A stretch of DNA of 64,000 nucleotides from the NCBI RefSeq assembly GCF_035046485.1, contig NC_085138.1:364253238-364317237 (forward strand), written 5' to 3'. This DNA comes from Aedes albopictus (lineage: Eukaryota; Arthropoda; Insecta; Diptera; Culicidae). A program made the position numbers and the translations under genes. Numbering within the stretch: position 1 is the first letter of the stretch; every line of letters begins with the position of its first letter. Under the pieces are notes generated by a model. That model had not been told where the DNA came from. It ran no database searches and saw only the letters and a program-made list of their open reading frames with translations. Shown here piece after piece: positions 11,815 through 21,581 of this stretch.

Positions 11815-12130
11815 TTTTTTTTTTGCTTTTTTAAAATGCTTTATTTACAGTTTACAAATTTAACAAGTTTTTTAATATAATTTCTAAGTGGTTCATAATT
11901 TCTAACATTGTCAGGAACCCAGTCAACCAGTAATCGTATAAGATCTTTCTTTAGGATTCTACCTTTCAGTGTTCTACTACAAGTTAACGTAGCGTAGTAC
12001 AAATTCTCTAAAGTGATGTTATTCTGGTGTGTTTCGTGGTGGCTTGTCAGTCTTGACAAAAATAAAACACTATTTATGTAATTTTGTCCGACGTTTCGGT
12101 CCGTTTGGGACCTTCTTCAGGGACTCAATA
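11815..12130 (-). mobile_element. Penelope-like 3' end or short retroposed derivative with A tail
   Basis: Read on the minus strand, this unit starts with the phrase CCCTGAAGAAGGTCCCAAAC followed by CGGACCGAAACGTC, typical of the terminal regions of Penelope-like elements. It runs through a 72-codon frame (12059-11841) and finishes with AATAAAGCATTTT and an A tract (11815-11833). The frame encodes a basic peptide without a recognised domain. The layout, a ribozyme-like head with a short body and a poly(A)-like tail, could be a 5'-truncated Penelope copy or a small non-autonomous derivative. No target duplication was identified. Confidence 0.5.
12088..12122 (-). ncRNA. Hammerhead-ribozyme-like motif of a Penelope-type terminal region
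   Basis: On the minus strand the order is CTGAAGA (12120-12114), a stem GGTCC/GGACC closed by CAAAC, then GAAAC (12097-12093). This is the CUGANGA - stem II - GAAA core order of a hammerhead. Stem III after GAAAC is weak, with only CG-type pairing possible in CGTCGG, so self-cleavage is doubtful. Hammerhead motifs are known from Penelope-like element termini. Confidence 0.45.
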
Positions 12131-12440
12131 GTTACAGTGTTCTCGTCCAGTGTGGTTCGGTAGAACCTGTAACTGTCGATTTGGTTCGAATTTTCCCGCA
12201 CAATCGCAGCCAAATTGGATGCCCTATCGGGGGAAACTCGTTCCGAAAATCAGCACTCTGGAATTTAGAACCTACTTCGAAAACGATCACCATTGCTTTC
12301 ACCATAGAAGACATTTTATGCATAACGCAAGGTTTAACATTTACCAAAGGTATGAATTGGTGGAAAGGCTGACATCAACGTTAAACCTGGTTTGGGATCA
12401 CCACAATCCAAACCTTTTGGACTTCGGATCGTAGTTCCGT
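12131..12440. other. Unassigned flank between the Penelope-like tail and the BEL/Pao remnant
   Basis: Short open frames exist on both strands (for example 12150-12434 plus), but no domain was recognised. The right part may be the upstream continuation of the BEL/Pao copy, because the hAT-type MITE at 12449 interrupts it. Confidence 0.35.
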
Positions 12441-12448
12441 TTCGTAGC

Positions 12449-12670
12449 CAGGCCCTGATTAAGGATTGTGGGGCCCGGGGCCGGAGCGGATGGGGAGACC
12501 TCTCGGAGGTACAAATGCGATGGGCAAAAAAATGTTTTTCATTGTTTTTGAACAGTACGAACAAAATAAAAATTAAAATTATTGATTAACAAGCAAAATA
12601 GGTTGTTGTGGGGCCCCTGAAATGTGGGGGCCGGAACCCTGACCCCCTTGCCCCTAAGGGTCCGGCCCTG
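12449..12670. mobile_element. hAT-type MITE with 8-bp target duplication
   Basis: A 222-bp unit begins CAGGCCCTGATTAAGG and ends CTAAGGGTCCGGCCCTG. It is flanked by identical 8-bp sequences TTCGTAGC at 12441-12448 and 12671-12678. CAG-type ends plus an 8-bp duplication are the hAT hallmarks. The ends also carry GTGGGGCC runs. There is no coding capacity. Confidence 0.85.
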
Positions 12671-12678
12671 TTCGTAGC

Positions 12679-13830
12679 CGAGGAAGCAAGTATCATTTCC
12701 TCTTCGACGTTGGCGCAATACAAACTCTTCAAGGAGCTTAGTTACGATTCAAAATGGGCAGTCTTGCGAAAGTTTAACGTTTGATGCAAGATCCTACGGA
12801 AGCAAAACAGTCCGTGCAAGAGAGAAAAGGGGTGCGATGTACGCCTGCGGCCTCTCGGTCCTATCTTCGAAAACCAAACGGAATCAAACTACGAACACCA
12901 GTTGTGATGTACGCCAAGGGCAGTCCAAGATCCTGTTCAGAATTGTACCGGGTGCTTCTGTAATCTGTACAGCTCTTCGAAGGTGGTACGAACCTACAAC
13001 ATCTTAGATGAAAGCTCGAAACTAACGCTGATGGAACAGAGTTTGATGGGTGAACTAGGAGTGAAAGGACCGCAAGACCGCAATTCCCTTGGTCTACGAT
13101 GGTGGCACTAACAGGACTGAAGCTCTGTCGTAAAAAGTTAACTTCCAGATTTCCAGCACTACGAGTCCCTGCAAGAGGTTCAGGCTCGCCGAAGTGCATA
13201 CAGCTGAGAATCTACAGCTCCAAAATACAGAAGAAGTACCAGAGCCTACCTGTCGAATGCTATCAAGAAGTCAGCACTAACCACCTCATCGGGCTGGATA
13301 ATGGGCGCCTGGCAGTGAAGACTCGCCTGGGTTGGATGATTTTTGGTTGTTGTTGGCACCAGTGCCAACCACATTAACCACCATCGTGACTAGCTTAGTC
13401 AAGGCAAAGCCAAATCGAACGAGGAGCTACATGGGACTATGTAGCAGTATTCGTACTGGAAAGCTTGAGAATCCGCAAGCCTAACAAACGGCGTGCTGCA
13501 AAAGTTTCCTGTAGCTGTGCACGCCATCGTTAATAATGACCACTACGTAGACGGCATCCTAATCAGTGACGAAACGGGAAAAAAACGAGTTAGCGACGGA
13601 ATTAAAAGGGATATGCGAATGCGGAGGTTTCTAAATGCGAAACTGTAAGTTCAACGTACAAGCGGTAGCTACCGCGTTGGACGTTGAGAAAACTAACGAG
13701 AAAAACCTAAGCATCGGGGAACCAGACACCACTAAGAAGGCACTCGGCATGTGCTGGGATACTACAACATACTGCACAGCAAATAATTTTGTAATATCCT
13801 GGCGCGTAACTTCTGGCGATGTATCCATTT
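12679..13830 (+). pseudogene. BEL/Pao LTR-retrotransposon remnant (protease to start of RT)
   Basis: Fragments in shifting frames follow the Pol order of BEL/Pao elements. A protease-like LDESSKLTLME lies near 13000-13035. The characteristic IGLDN and AVKTRLGWMIFG lie near 13285-13345. A reverse-transcriptase piece has NNDHYVDG near 13530, and LGMCWDTTT lies near 13750. The RT catalytic YVDD motif reads YVDG, so a key Asp is lost. Much of the RT is deleted between 13345 and 13500. Several stops and frameshifts make it dead. No LTRs were seen next to it. It is a different copy from the BEL/Pao pieces at 33860-34560 and 40920-41345. Confidence 0.75.
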
Positions 13831-14277
13831 TTGGATGTAATTTCTGCCGATTCCATCGTTTTCCAACAATGAATTAACTACATCGACTGTTTTCCTATTC
13901 TCCGCATCGACCAATGTGGCGCTAGCTTCTATGCGCGAAAAATCGCTATAAGTAAATCGCAAAAATATTGTATGACAAATAGCATCTAAAGGCAAATTTA
14001 TCGAAGTTGAATACATTATTCAAAAACATATTTGGTAGTGGTTGTGCACAATGGTGACTACTCTTAAGCCTACCAAATATTTTTTCAGTAAAAGCTTCCT
14101 ATTTCAAGTAATTCAAGTTTATATGATTTTTACCATACAAAATAAAATGGATTTACTCCTGCTGATCAAACGCGCATGAAATCCCTTGTAACATCCTTTA
14201 GAATCCCCTGAATCACCCTTAAAGCGAATCTTTGTTCTTGAGTTATGATTTTTCAAAGTAGGTTGTGTCTGTGGAAA
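13831..14277. other. Unassigned sequence
   Basis: No recognised domain. A minus-strand frame of 84 codons (14016-13762) could be retroelement-derived, but I cannot name it. It overlaps the end of the BEL/Pao remnant in antisense. Confidence 0.3.
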
Positions 14278-14327
14278 ATGATTATGATTTTCAAATAACT
14301 CAACGTACATATGCACCAAAATGCACA

Positions 14328-14597
14328 GCTCAGGTGAGATTCAAACTCACGACCCTTATTCGCTAGACTAGTGCTTTACCAACTAAGCTACCTGGGGGGG
14401 GGGGGGGGGGGCGGAGCGAATCTGGTGTGATGGTAAGAACACTTGACCATCATGCCGAGGGCCTGGGAATCCCACTCCTGACATACTCGCAAAATGTGAG
14501 TTTTTTCCTTCCGAAGTGAAGTAAAGCGTGGGTCCCGAGATAAATTAGCCTAGGGCTAAAAATCTCGTTAAAAAAAAAAAAACTAAGCTACCGAGCC
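14328..14597 (-). pseudogene. tRNA-Ala(AGC)-like sequence split by a SINE
   Basis: On the minus strand the 5' acceptor half (14597-14593) and the rest (14392-14328) rejoin into a cloverleaf: acceptor GCTCGG/CTGAGC, D-arm GCTTAGTTGGTAAAGC, anticodon loop CTAGCGA (anticodon AGC, Ala) and T-arm GTGAG/CTCAC. The SINE at 14393-14580 sits in the D-arm side and duplicated AACTAAGCTACC. The sequence differs strongly from canonical insect tRNA-Ala, so it is tRNA-derived repeat DNA and now broken. Confidence 0.65.
14393..14580 (+). mobile_element. Short tRNA-derived SINE with poly(A) tail and 12-bp target duplication
   Basis: A 188-bp unit starts with a run of about 19 G followed by CGGAGCGAATCTGGTGTGAT (A-box-like). 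It has GGGAATCCCACTCC as a degenerate B-box and ends with CTAAAAATCTCGTT and 13 A. AACTAAGCTACC is present on both sides (14381-14392 and 14581-14592), which is the target duplication. The unrelated tail sequence separates it from the Feilai-like SINEs. The G run is unusual and may be a microsatellite expansion at the 5' junction. Confidence 0.8.
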
Positions 14598-14835
14598 AAT
14601 TAATAACACGGCATTTTAGTTGTCATAAGGTAATTCAAATCTCATCGATCAATATCATTTTCCACCTAAACTGCAAATATAACCATCTCTGTTGTACATA
14701 TGTACGACGATCGAAAGCGATTTATTCATTGTTTGAAACTGTTTGCCTATCGTACAGGCACCGCTTCCCCACCGACTGTGTTGAGGAAGAACATTTGTAC
14801 CTGGAAGTCGATCAAACGAATCGTTCGCTAAGCTA

Positions 14836-14906
14836 TGCTCGTTAGCTTAGTTGGTAAAGCACTTGTCTAGCGAATAAGGGTCGTGAGTTCAAATCTCACC
14901 TGAGCA
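14836..14906 (+). tRNA. tRNA-Ala(AGC)-like sequence within a repeat
   Basis: A 71-nt cloverleaf is visible: acceptor TGCTCGT against CTGAGCA (one or two weak pairs), D-arm GCTTAGTTGGTAAAGC, anticodon stem CTTGT/ATAAG with loop CTAGCGA, giving anticodon AGC, and T-arm GTGAG TTCAAAT CTCAC. The A- and B-boxes look intact, so transcription by polymerase III is possible. Because a diverged inverted copy lies at 14328-14597 inside the same palindromic repeat, I consider it a tRNA-derived repeat component rather than a working tRNA gene. Confidence 0.5.
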
Positions 14907-14946
14907 GTGGATTTTTTCCCAAGTTTACCAATAATTTACCCATCTG

Positions 14947-15238
14947 TACACAGATAAACATAATGACATTTACACGTCTTGTAAACTTCATTTTAGTCAT
15001 GTAAACTTAGTGTTATGATGGTTTACATGATACATCATTTAAATTTGTCATGTAAACACTCATTTAAATTATGTCATGTAAACACTCAGAGTCATGCTAA
15101 ATTACATGACATATAATGGAAGTTTAGATTATATTTTATGACTTTTACATGATATGTCATGTAAACTTCTGTGATATCCCACGCTCCAATCATGTGCATC
15201 ATATGTCATAGAATTTTACACTTTTTTTTCGATCTGTG
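14947..15238. mobile_element. MITE rich in CATGTAAACT/ATGACAT words
   Basis: Located in the right arm of the tRNA-bearing palindrome. Its ends show TGTACACAGAT and ATCTGTGTACA in opposite orientation. The interior repeats TCATGTAAAC and its inverse GTTTACATGA more than six times, so it can fold extensively. No target duplication is certain. Confidence 0.55.
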
Positions 15239-15384
15239 TACATGTACGTTGAGTTATTTGAAAATCATAATTGACCACACGGATTGGTATAACCGAAAAT
15301 TTTCACTATGATTGAGTCGGAAAATGATTGTTTTCCACTGGAGTTTTCCGGAAAATTAGGCGACCCGGATTTTTTTCAATTTAG

Positions 15385-15765
15385 TTTTAGTTCGTATATA
15401 GGGTGACAAAGGGTATTTTCGGCAGGTTTGTTCTCTTCGTCAAGGGGGGTTTTTGTGGGCCAAATTGCCTGAAATTTGGGCACATAACTTAGCTTGGAAA
15501 CGTGATATTCTCGGCCTTTGCAGTCTAATAGAGCAGCGAGAGACAATATCGTTCTCGCTGCTCTATTAGACTGCAAAGGCCGAGAATATCACGTTTCCCA
15601 GCTTAAGTTCCACAGTCGAAAAGCAACCATTTCCGTTAACTTAGCTTGGTTGGGAAGGATTTGAGGCCAACTTTGAGATCAACAGGTTTCGAAAAACCCC
15701 CCATGACGAAGATAACAAAACTGCCGTAAATACGTAAGTTCCCCTATATGAGCCCTACCTATGAA
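15385..15765. mobile_element. Foldback element with a perfect central hairpin
   Basis: Outer arms pair imperfectly: the left TATAGGGTGACAAAGGG... and CTTCGTCAAGGGGGGTTTTT face the inverse blocks AAAAACCCCCCATGACGAAG and CCCCTATATG on the right. The centre (15496-15598) is a perfect 46-bp stem. There is no coding capacity or clear target duplication. Confidence 0.65.
15496..15598. repeat. Perfect 46-bp inverted repeat with 11-nt loop
   Basis: Left arm 15496-15541 (GGAAACGTGATATTCTCGGC...) and right arm 15553-15598 are exact inverse complements. The loop is GACAATATCGT. As RNA this would be a long uninterrupted hairpin, a possible Dicer-2 (siRNA) substrate. Confidence 0.9.
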
Positions 15766-17395
15766 AAAAATTCATCAAATTCTGAGAACCTTCGTACCAA
15801 TTTGTACGATAATAAAAATAACCCAATTGTTACTTAGTAGCGTAATATAAGTAGAGACAATATTCAAGCACTAGTTTGTCTCAAACGATAAAAAAGGTCT
15901 TTCACTGAAGCCAACTGAGGTGTATAAACGATTTATATAATGACATATCTTTTGATATAATTAAATGATACGTTTTGCGACGATTTTAGTCATTCACGTC
16001 TTATTAGTGATTAATAGAGTTAAAATATTCATAAGCACTTCTATTTCTCAAGCACACTCACCCCGCCACAAAGACCAGTCAAAAACCTTTTCATCGTCAG
16101 CAAACCATGTGTGTTAACAAAGAGAAATAGAAATCCAAGACCTTCCTTCCTTAAGGAACCTCGCCACTCTTCCCCTATCATCATCACTCACCTATTTAGT
16201 CTAATCAGCTGGTAGATCTAGATTGCCTATTCTTTTTGTTTATTCATTGTTTCAGAATATGTAAGCAAGACTGTTAGGTATACAAGAGTTTAGCATTTAT
16301 TTGAAGTGATGTGGTTTGTTGTTTCTCAAACCATCTAAACCTTACACATACACCTGAGTCAACTATAAATTGGCCACGAAGAATGAACACTTGTTCCATC
16401 AAGAGACGTCTCATATAAAAATGGCTACCAACACCCTCTCGTGAAACATTATCTCGGCAATTATATTCAACAATTTATAGCTTGTCTTATTCCCCCGCAT
16501 TATTCCGATGCAAACTAACCTACCTAACCTAACTTTGCCTACTCACACCCAAATTTCGTGAAACATATTTCCAAATCGCCTCCAGTGAATAACCGAAAAG
16601 TGGCCATCATGCGTGTAATTACAATTTCGGTTAATCCCTTATCCTCGTTTCACCCCAGCTACACCCATCGAGTTCGAGTGTGTGTGGGTCGATTTCCTGG
16701 AAATCCAGGACACAGCGGTGCCTACCAGGAGCCTGACGCGGCGCGGTCGAGAATCCGATATCCGTCCGATATCAATCACCTTCCGTATCGTCTCCCTTGT
16801 GACGGAATGTGTTACCCTTTTTTTCCAAAATAATTTATTATTCAACATTACACCTGTCTGCTGCCGACAACGACGACCAGGACCAGCGATGAAAGAAGGC
16901 TTTTTCGAGTTGATTTGTTTCGTCTTCTGTTCTGCTTTTGTAGGGTTTGGCGTTGCTTGCGACTACGCGAAAGGCCGCCTCCTCGATCGATTCGAGTGTA
17001 TTAAAACGGAAAGGGTAGGATTCTGTCTGACATGTGGAAACATCCAAATTTAGGACGCAGCTTGGTGCACTCACTGGTTGCTTCCGAAAAGGTGAGATTG
17101 GCTCGTCGTATTCCAGTCCAACGCGTAGGCGGAAAGAGGGAAAAAGGATTGTGCGTTGGGTGTTTGTTGCTGAACTGTTTCATGTTGTATGTATTTGCTA
17201 CTATGTAGCAACTGGTGACTTGCAACAAACAACTTCACATTTTGGGAGAAAATGAAATATCGATTTAGATATTGCGATTGAGGAAGATGCGTATTGAACT
17301 GTTTTAACTATGTTATGCACAAGCAAGTGTGGTATTGGAACGCAAGAGTTCAACTTGAGACAGAAATTCAGACATTTTTCTAGATACATATTTAG
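15766..17395. other. Unassigned, low-repeat sequence
   Basis: About 1.6 kb without recognisable element ends. Small open frames at 16558-16833, 16682-17053 and 17034-17255 have no known domain, and none shows a convincing splice-bounded exon. It could be unique host intergenic or intronic DNA. Confidence 0.4.
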
Positions 17396-18299
17396 AAACT
17401 ACTGCCTTTATTTCTTATGGAATTCTTCCAGGTATTTTTTTTATTCCTGTTCGGGTTTGTCACTGCGACCAGTTTTTAGATCTATTGTGACATTATTCAG
17501 AAATTGTAAAAGAAATTTTTCTGAGAATTTCTTCAGAGGTATCTCCAGAAGTTCATCCAAGAATTCCTCAGACATCTAATAAGGGATTTCTTCAAGGCTT
17601 CCAACAACACCTTAGTTTGCGATTTCCGTGGACTTTTTTTAAGAGAAGAAACGCCTTAGAAAACCCCTGAAGGATTTTTCCAGAAATTCCTCAAAAAGTT
17701 CCTTAAGCATTTTTCTTGGAGTTATTTGCGGAGTTGCTCCATAAGTCCCCCATGATTTTTTATTTTTTGAAAATGTAGGTGTTATATGAAGGCATTCGTA
17801 ATGGCATCATCCAAGGCATTCATCCAGACTACTTCAGGAACTGCTTCAAGATTGTTTGTCCAGGAATTCCTCTAAAAAATTTCAGGAGTTTCCAAAGGTA
17901 TCTCCGGGAGTATTTAAGGGATTTCTTGAGACACGCTTACAGAGATTTATTGGGAATTTCTTAAGGCTTTTTACGGCATCATCAGCATCGGCAGCCATGT
18001 TGGATATGAGCCTCAAAATTTCAAAGTGATCATTCTCTGCCACCAAAGCGAATATTCGTATGAAAAAGTATCATCCTATATGCTCACTCGCAGTGATTGC
18101 GATGATACTTTTTTTGCTGCGTTGCTGCAGAATTGACAGTGTTTTATCACTTCAAAAATGCGAAGCAAACAATCATTGAAAAGCAAAAAGTCAATGATTC
18201 GTTTGAAAACTTAGTGATGCAGTAAGACACCTTAAACGATTCTTTTAAGACTTCTTCAGAAATTTTTGTGCAATTTCTGAAAGAACTTCTGAATAATCC

Positions 18300-18429
18300 A
18301 TGGATGAATATCCGAAAAAATTCTCCAGGAATCTTTTAAAACATCCCAGGGGAAATTTCGGTTTCATCAGAAATATCCCCTGGGATGTTTTAAAAGATTC
18401 CTGGAGAATTTGTTCGGATATTCATCTAT
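18300..18429. repeat. Inverted repeat of about 57 bp per arm inside the degenerate array
   Basis: TGGATGAATATCCGAA...ATCCCAGGGGAAAT on the left (18300-18358) faces its inverse ATTTCTGATG-proximal ATATCCCCTGGGAT...GGATATTCATC on the right (18371-18429), with only a few mismatches. It is built of the array's own repeat words, so it was probably created by an inverted duplication. Confidence 0.8.
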
Positions 18430-19690
18430 GAGCAATTTCTTAAAAAAAAAACCTTGTAGGGATTTCTGCAGAAATCATTGGAGGAATTTCTCAAAGCATT
18501 CTTGATAAAACCTTGGGACGAATATCCGAAGCAATCCCTGTAGGATTTGAAAAGAAACTTTTAAAAGAATTTCTGAAATTCTCCATGAACTTTGCAAGAA
18601 ACACCTTACTGAAATTCCCGAAGCAATCCCTGAAATACTGAAGAAGTCTCTGGAGAAAAAAAATCCTCAAAGGAATTTCAGAAGGAATCCTAGTATGAAT
18701 TACTGAAACAAAACCCTGAAGGAATTTCTGAAGAAATTTTAGGAAGCATACTTTTGAATAAATCTCTGGATGAATATCCGAAGAAATCCCAGGAAAATTC
18801 TTGAAGGAATCCCAGTAGGATTTTTTAAGAACTTGCCCGAGAAGTATCTGGAGAGATTTCTCGGAAATCCTTGGTGGAATTTCAAGAGAAAAAATAAATT
18901 GGATAATTTATAGGGAAATTCCTGTAAAAATCGTTTAGTAAAATTCTTGGAGGATTTTCTGAAAGTATTCCTGGAGAAATCTGTGGACTTATTTCTGAAA
19001 AAAACCTGAATATCTGGAGAAACGCACAGATATGCGTCTGCAGAGATTCCAGAGAGGCTCTTGAGGTATTTCTAGAGGGATTTGCGTAGAAATCCGTAGG
19101 AAACACTTTTGAATTTCTTGAAGAATCCGTGAATAAATTATTGGAACCATCCTTAGAGGTAATGTCGTATTTCTGAGGTAATATATGTAAAAATATTTGG
19201 AAGAAATCCTAAAGGAATCTCCATATGAACTCCTGCTAAAATCTCTGGAGGAATTTCTGCCTGGATCACTTAAAGCAATAATACAGGAACCTCTGGAAGA
19301 ATTCATGCAGAATTCTGGATGAATCCATGAACAAATTTGTAGACACATTCGTGTGGAACTTTTCAACGGAATCCCTGAAGTAATTCCTGAACAAATTTCT
19401 GGTGGATTCCTGAAGAGATACCTAAAGGAATATCTGTATTTTTTTTATTCAAATACGCTGGAAGAATTAATCAAAGAATATTGGAAATATTTTTTTAAGC
19501 AATCCCTGTACACAATTCTAAAAAAATTCTCAGAGAAATTTCAGATGATTTTTTTTTTACCAAACCCTAGATGAATTCCTAAAGTAGTTCTTAGTTAACA
19601 TTCAGAATGAATCTTTAGAAATCTACCTACAAGATTTCTTGGAGAAATTTATGAGGGAATGTCTAAAGCAACCTCTATAGAAATTTATTT

Positions 19691-19895
19691 AAGATGAAGA
19701 TATGACGAAGCCACAGCTCAAATTTTCAAGGGCACAAATCTGAAGAACCAAATGTTGTATCACGCTGAAAATTTGATCGATTGGTCATCACCAGCAGGTT
19801 ACCAATCGATCAAGTTTTCAGCGCAATCTGACACCCGGTTCTTCAGATTTGTGCTCTTGAAAATTTGAGCTGTGGCTTCGTCATATCTTCACCTT
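19691..19895. repeat. Inverted repeat of about 95 bp per arm
   Basis: The left arm, with AGATATGACGAAGCCACAGC and CACAAATCTGAAGAACC, is matched in inverse on the right by GGTTCTTCAGATTTGTG and GCTGTGGCTTCGTCATATC. The loop is about 15 nt around CACCAGCAGGTTA. Its sequence does not consist of the surrounding repeat word, so it is probably an inserted foldback MITE. Confidence 0.8.
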
Positions 19896-20593
19896 AAATA
19901 TCTCTGGAAGAATTTCTGAAAAAAATTCGCCGGAGGAGTTTCTGTAAGGAACCTTGTTAGATTATTTAAGATCGAATTCCTGGAGTAATTTCTGAAGAAA
20001 CCCTTGGATTAATTTTGGAAGAAATCCACAGAAGATTTCCTTGGATTTGGAATCCTTGAATAATTTCATGGATGAATATCATAAGGAATTTATGAATGGA
20101 ACTCCAGAGAAGATGGGGGAAGATGTTCTAAAAAGACGCGGACACTTCTTAAGTCAGAGGCTGTTTATACTGAATGAAACTTACCTAAATAATACTAGAC
20201 AAAGGACACACGAAGTATGCACCAGTGGATACGGAGAAGAAACTATTCTCACGAAAAGTTCCATCGCCCGGAGCGGGAATCGAACTCTCACAGCATGGTG
20301 TGATTGGAAGCTTTCAACAGAAATCCGTGGAAAACTTTAAAACGTATTCCTGGAGGATATTCTAAAGGATCTCATGGAGCAATATCGGTAGAAATCCAGG
20401 GAAGGTTCTATAAATATTTCTGAATTATTTTCTGGGATTATTTTTTGAATACTTTGGAGAGAATTCTAAACTAAGCATTTTCTAAAAGAATCGATGTAAG
20501 AATGCTTGAAGCATTTTTCAAAGAATTCTCCCGCTGCGCTGTAGGAATTTCTAAAAAAAATAGTTAGAGAAGTTAAGATGAACTTTTAAAGCT

Positions 20594-21042
20594 TTTTTTT
20601 TTTTTTTCTTAATCACTTAACCTAATTTAAAGCTCTTTTGTCCACTTGGGCACTACGTGAGCGATTCCAATTGGACGCTGCACTTACACTTTTGTACAGC
20701 GCCTACATGTATTCCATTGTAATTCAACTGTATCGAACTGGTGTCTTGTGCTACTTCAACTTTTCTACCCTGTCCACGGTAGAATGATGAGCACGATGAT
20801 GCTGGTGGTTGGCTGCTGTTCCTTTTCCAGTCCAATTGGGGGGTCGTCCATTATGAGTTGCGGTTCGCCGATATCCAAATTCCGGGTCCGTTAGAGCTAT
20901 ATGCTCCGAAGAGGGTCAGGTGCCAGCTGCTCTCGGGGGGAAGAGCAACTGACGAAAAATTGCAAGTGCCGGGGCTGGGTTCGAACCCATGACCATCCGC
21001 TTATGAAGCGAACGTGTGGACCACTGCGCCACGGGCCCCGAC
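20594..21042 (-). mobile_element. tRNA-derived SINE, Feilai-like, with 13-bp target duplication
   Basis: On the minus strand the head reads GGGGCCCGTGGCGCAGTGG, CACGTTCGCTTCATAAGCGG (anticodon loop TTCATAA, CAT) and GGGTTCGAACCCAGCCCCGG, with near-consensus A- and B-boxes. The body ends AAGTGATTAAG plus an A tail, seen as poly(T) from 20594. The 13-bp sequence AACTTTTAAAGCT occurs on both sides (20581-20593 and 21043-21055), so retroposition by a LINE machinery is clear. This is the better-preserved of the two Feilai-like copies. Confidence 0.9.
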
Positions 21043-21165
21043 AACTTTTAAAGCTATCCGTTGGAAACTAAAAAAATCCTTGGAGAAAGTTCTTTGATGA
21101 AATTTTCAAAAGCCAGTAGAGGAGCTTGTAGGTTAATCTTTGAATAATTTTCTTTAAGAAATTCC

Positions 21166-21294
21166 GACATACAGGGGGGGGGGTCAAAATGTTTGGGATA
21201 AGTAACTTTTTTTTCTCTCACAAAAAAGTTCAATAAGCTGTATTTTTTCAAAGAGTGCATAAAAAATCTCACATTTTGACTATGATGATTAACC
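21166..21294. mobile_element. Fragment of a TACAGGGG-ended DNA element
   Basis: TACAGGGGGGGGGGTCAAAA at 21172 followed by sequence about an AAAAAAGTTCAATAAGCTG phrase resembles the start at 23242 (TACAGGGGATAGACAAAATG... AAAGTGTTCAACTAGCTG). Both are plus-oriented starts of one family. No far end was found. Confidence 0.45.
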
Positions 21295-21581
21295 TGGGCT
21301 TGTTAGGGGAATATCTGTAAATAAAAAGAAAATCGCGTTAAGTACTGTAAGGTCGTCTTCAGTGTCTTGTACTTGACTCGACTGAAGAGATCCATCGCAT
21401 TCTACACGTTTTATACATCTTAGGTAAAAATTAGAGGTAACTTAATCTAGGTAGTTTTTTCCCCCGATCATGCAAAAACTTATATATATATCAACCTCCA
21501 CCATAGAATAGGTAATAAAAAATTCCTCCACCACCGAATAGGTACATTTTCCTCCAGCACAGTTCATATATCACAGGTACA

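Larger units (their letters stand above)
14278..15272. mobile_element. Palindromic element carrying two inverted tRNA-Ala-like sequences
   Basis: The outer ends GATTATGATTTTCAAATAAC (about 14278) and its inverse near 15272 pair through CAACGTACAT / ATGTACGTTG. Just inside each end lies a tRNA-Ala-like sequence, minus strand on the left and plus strand on the right. The left arm was later interrupted by a SINE (14393-14580) and the right arm by a MITE (about 14947-15238). The tRNA-like parts are thus components of a repeat family rather than isolated tRNA genes. Confidence 0.6.
17396..20580. repeat. Degenerate GGAATTTCTGAAG-type short repeat array
   Basis: About 3.2 kb is made of GGAATTTCTGAAGGAATCC-like words, in the opposite orientation to the 8440-10240 array for most of its length. 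It is interrupted near 17980-18230 by non-repeat DNA, and by two inverted repeats (18300-18429, 19691-19895). The 99-codon frame at 20041-20340 arises in the array and its flank and has no recognised domain. Around 20255-20310 a minus-strand GTTCGATTCCCGCTCC resembles a tRNA T-arm/B-box, possibly a SINE scrap. Confidence 0.8.

Noticed and set aside
14836..14906. Functional tRNA-Ala gene
   Set aside because: The cloverleaf is plausible, but it lies in a palindromic repeat with a diverged inverted copy, and the body differs from canonical tRNA-Ala. Listed only as tRNA-like.
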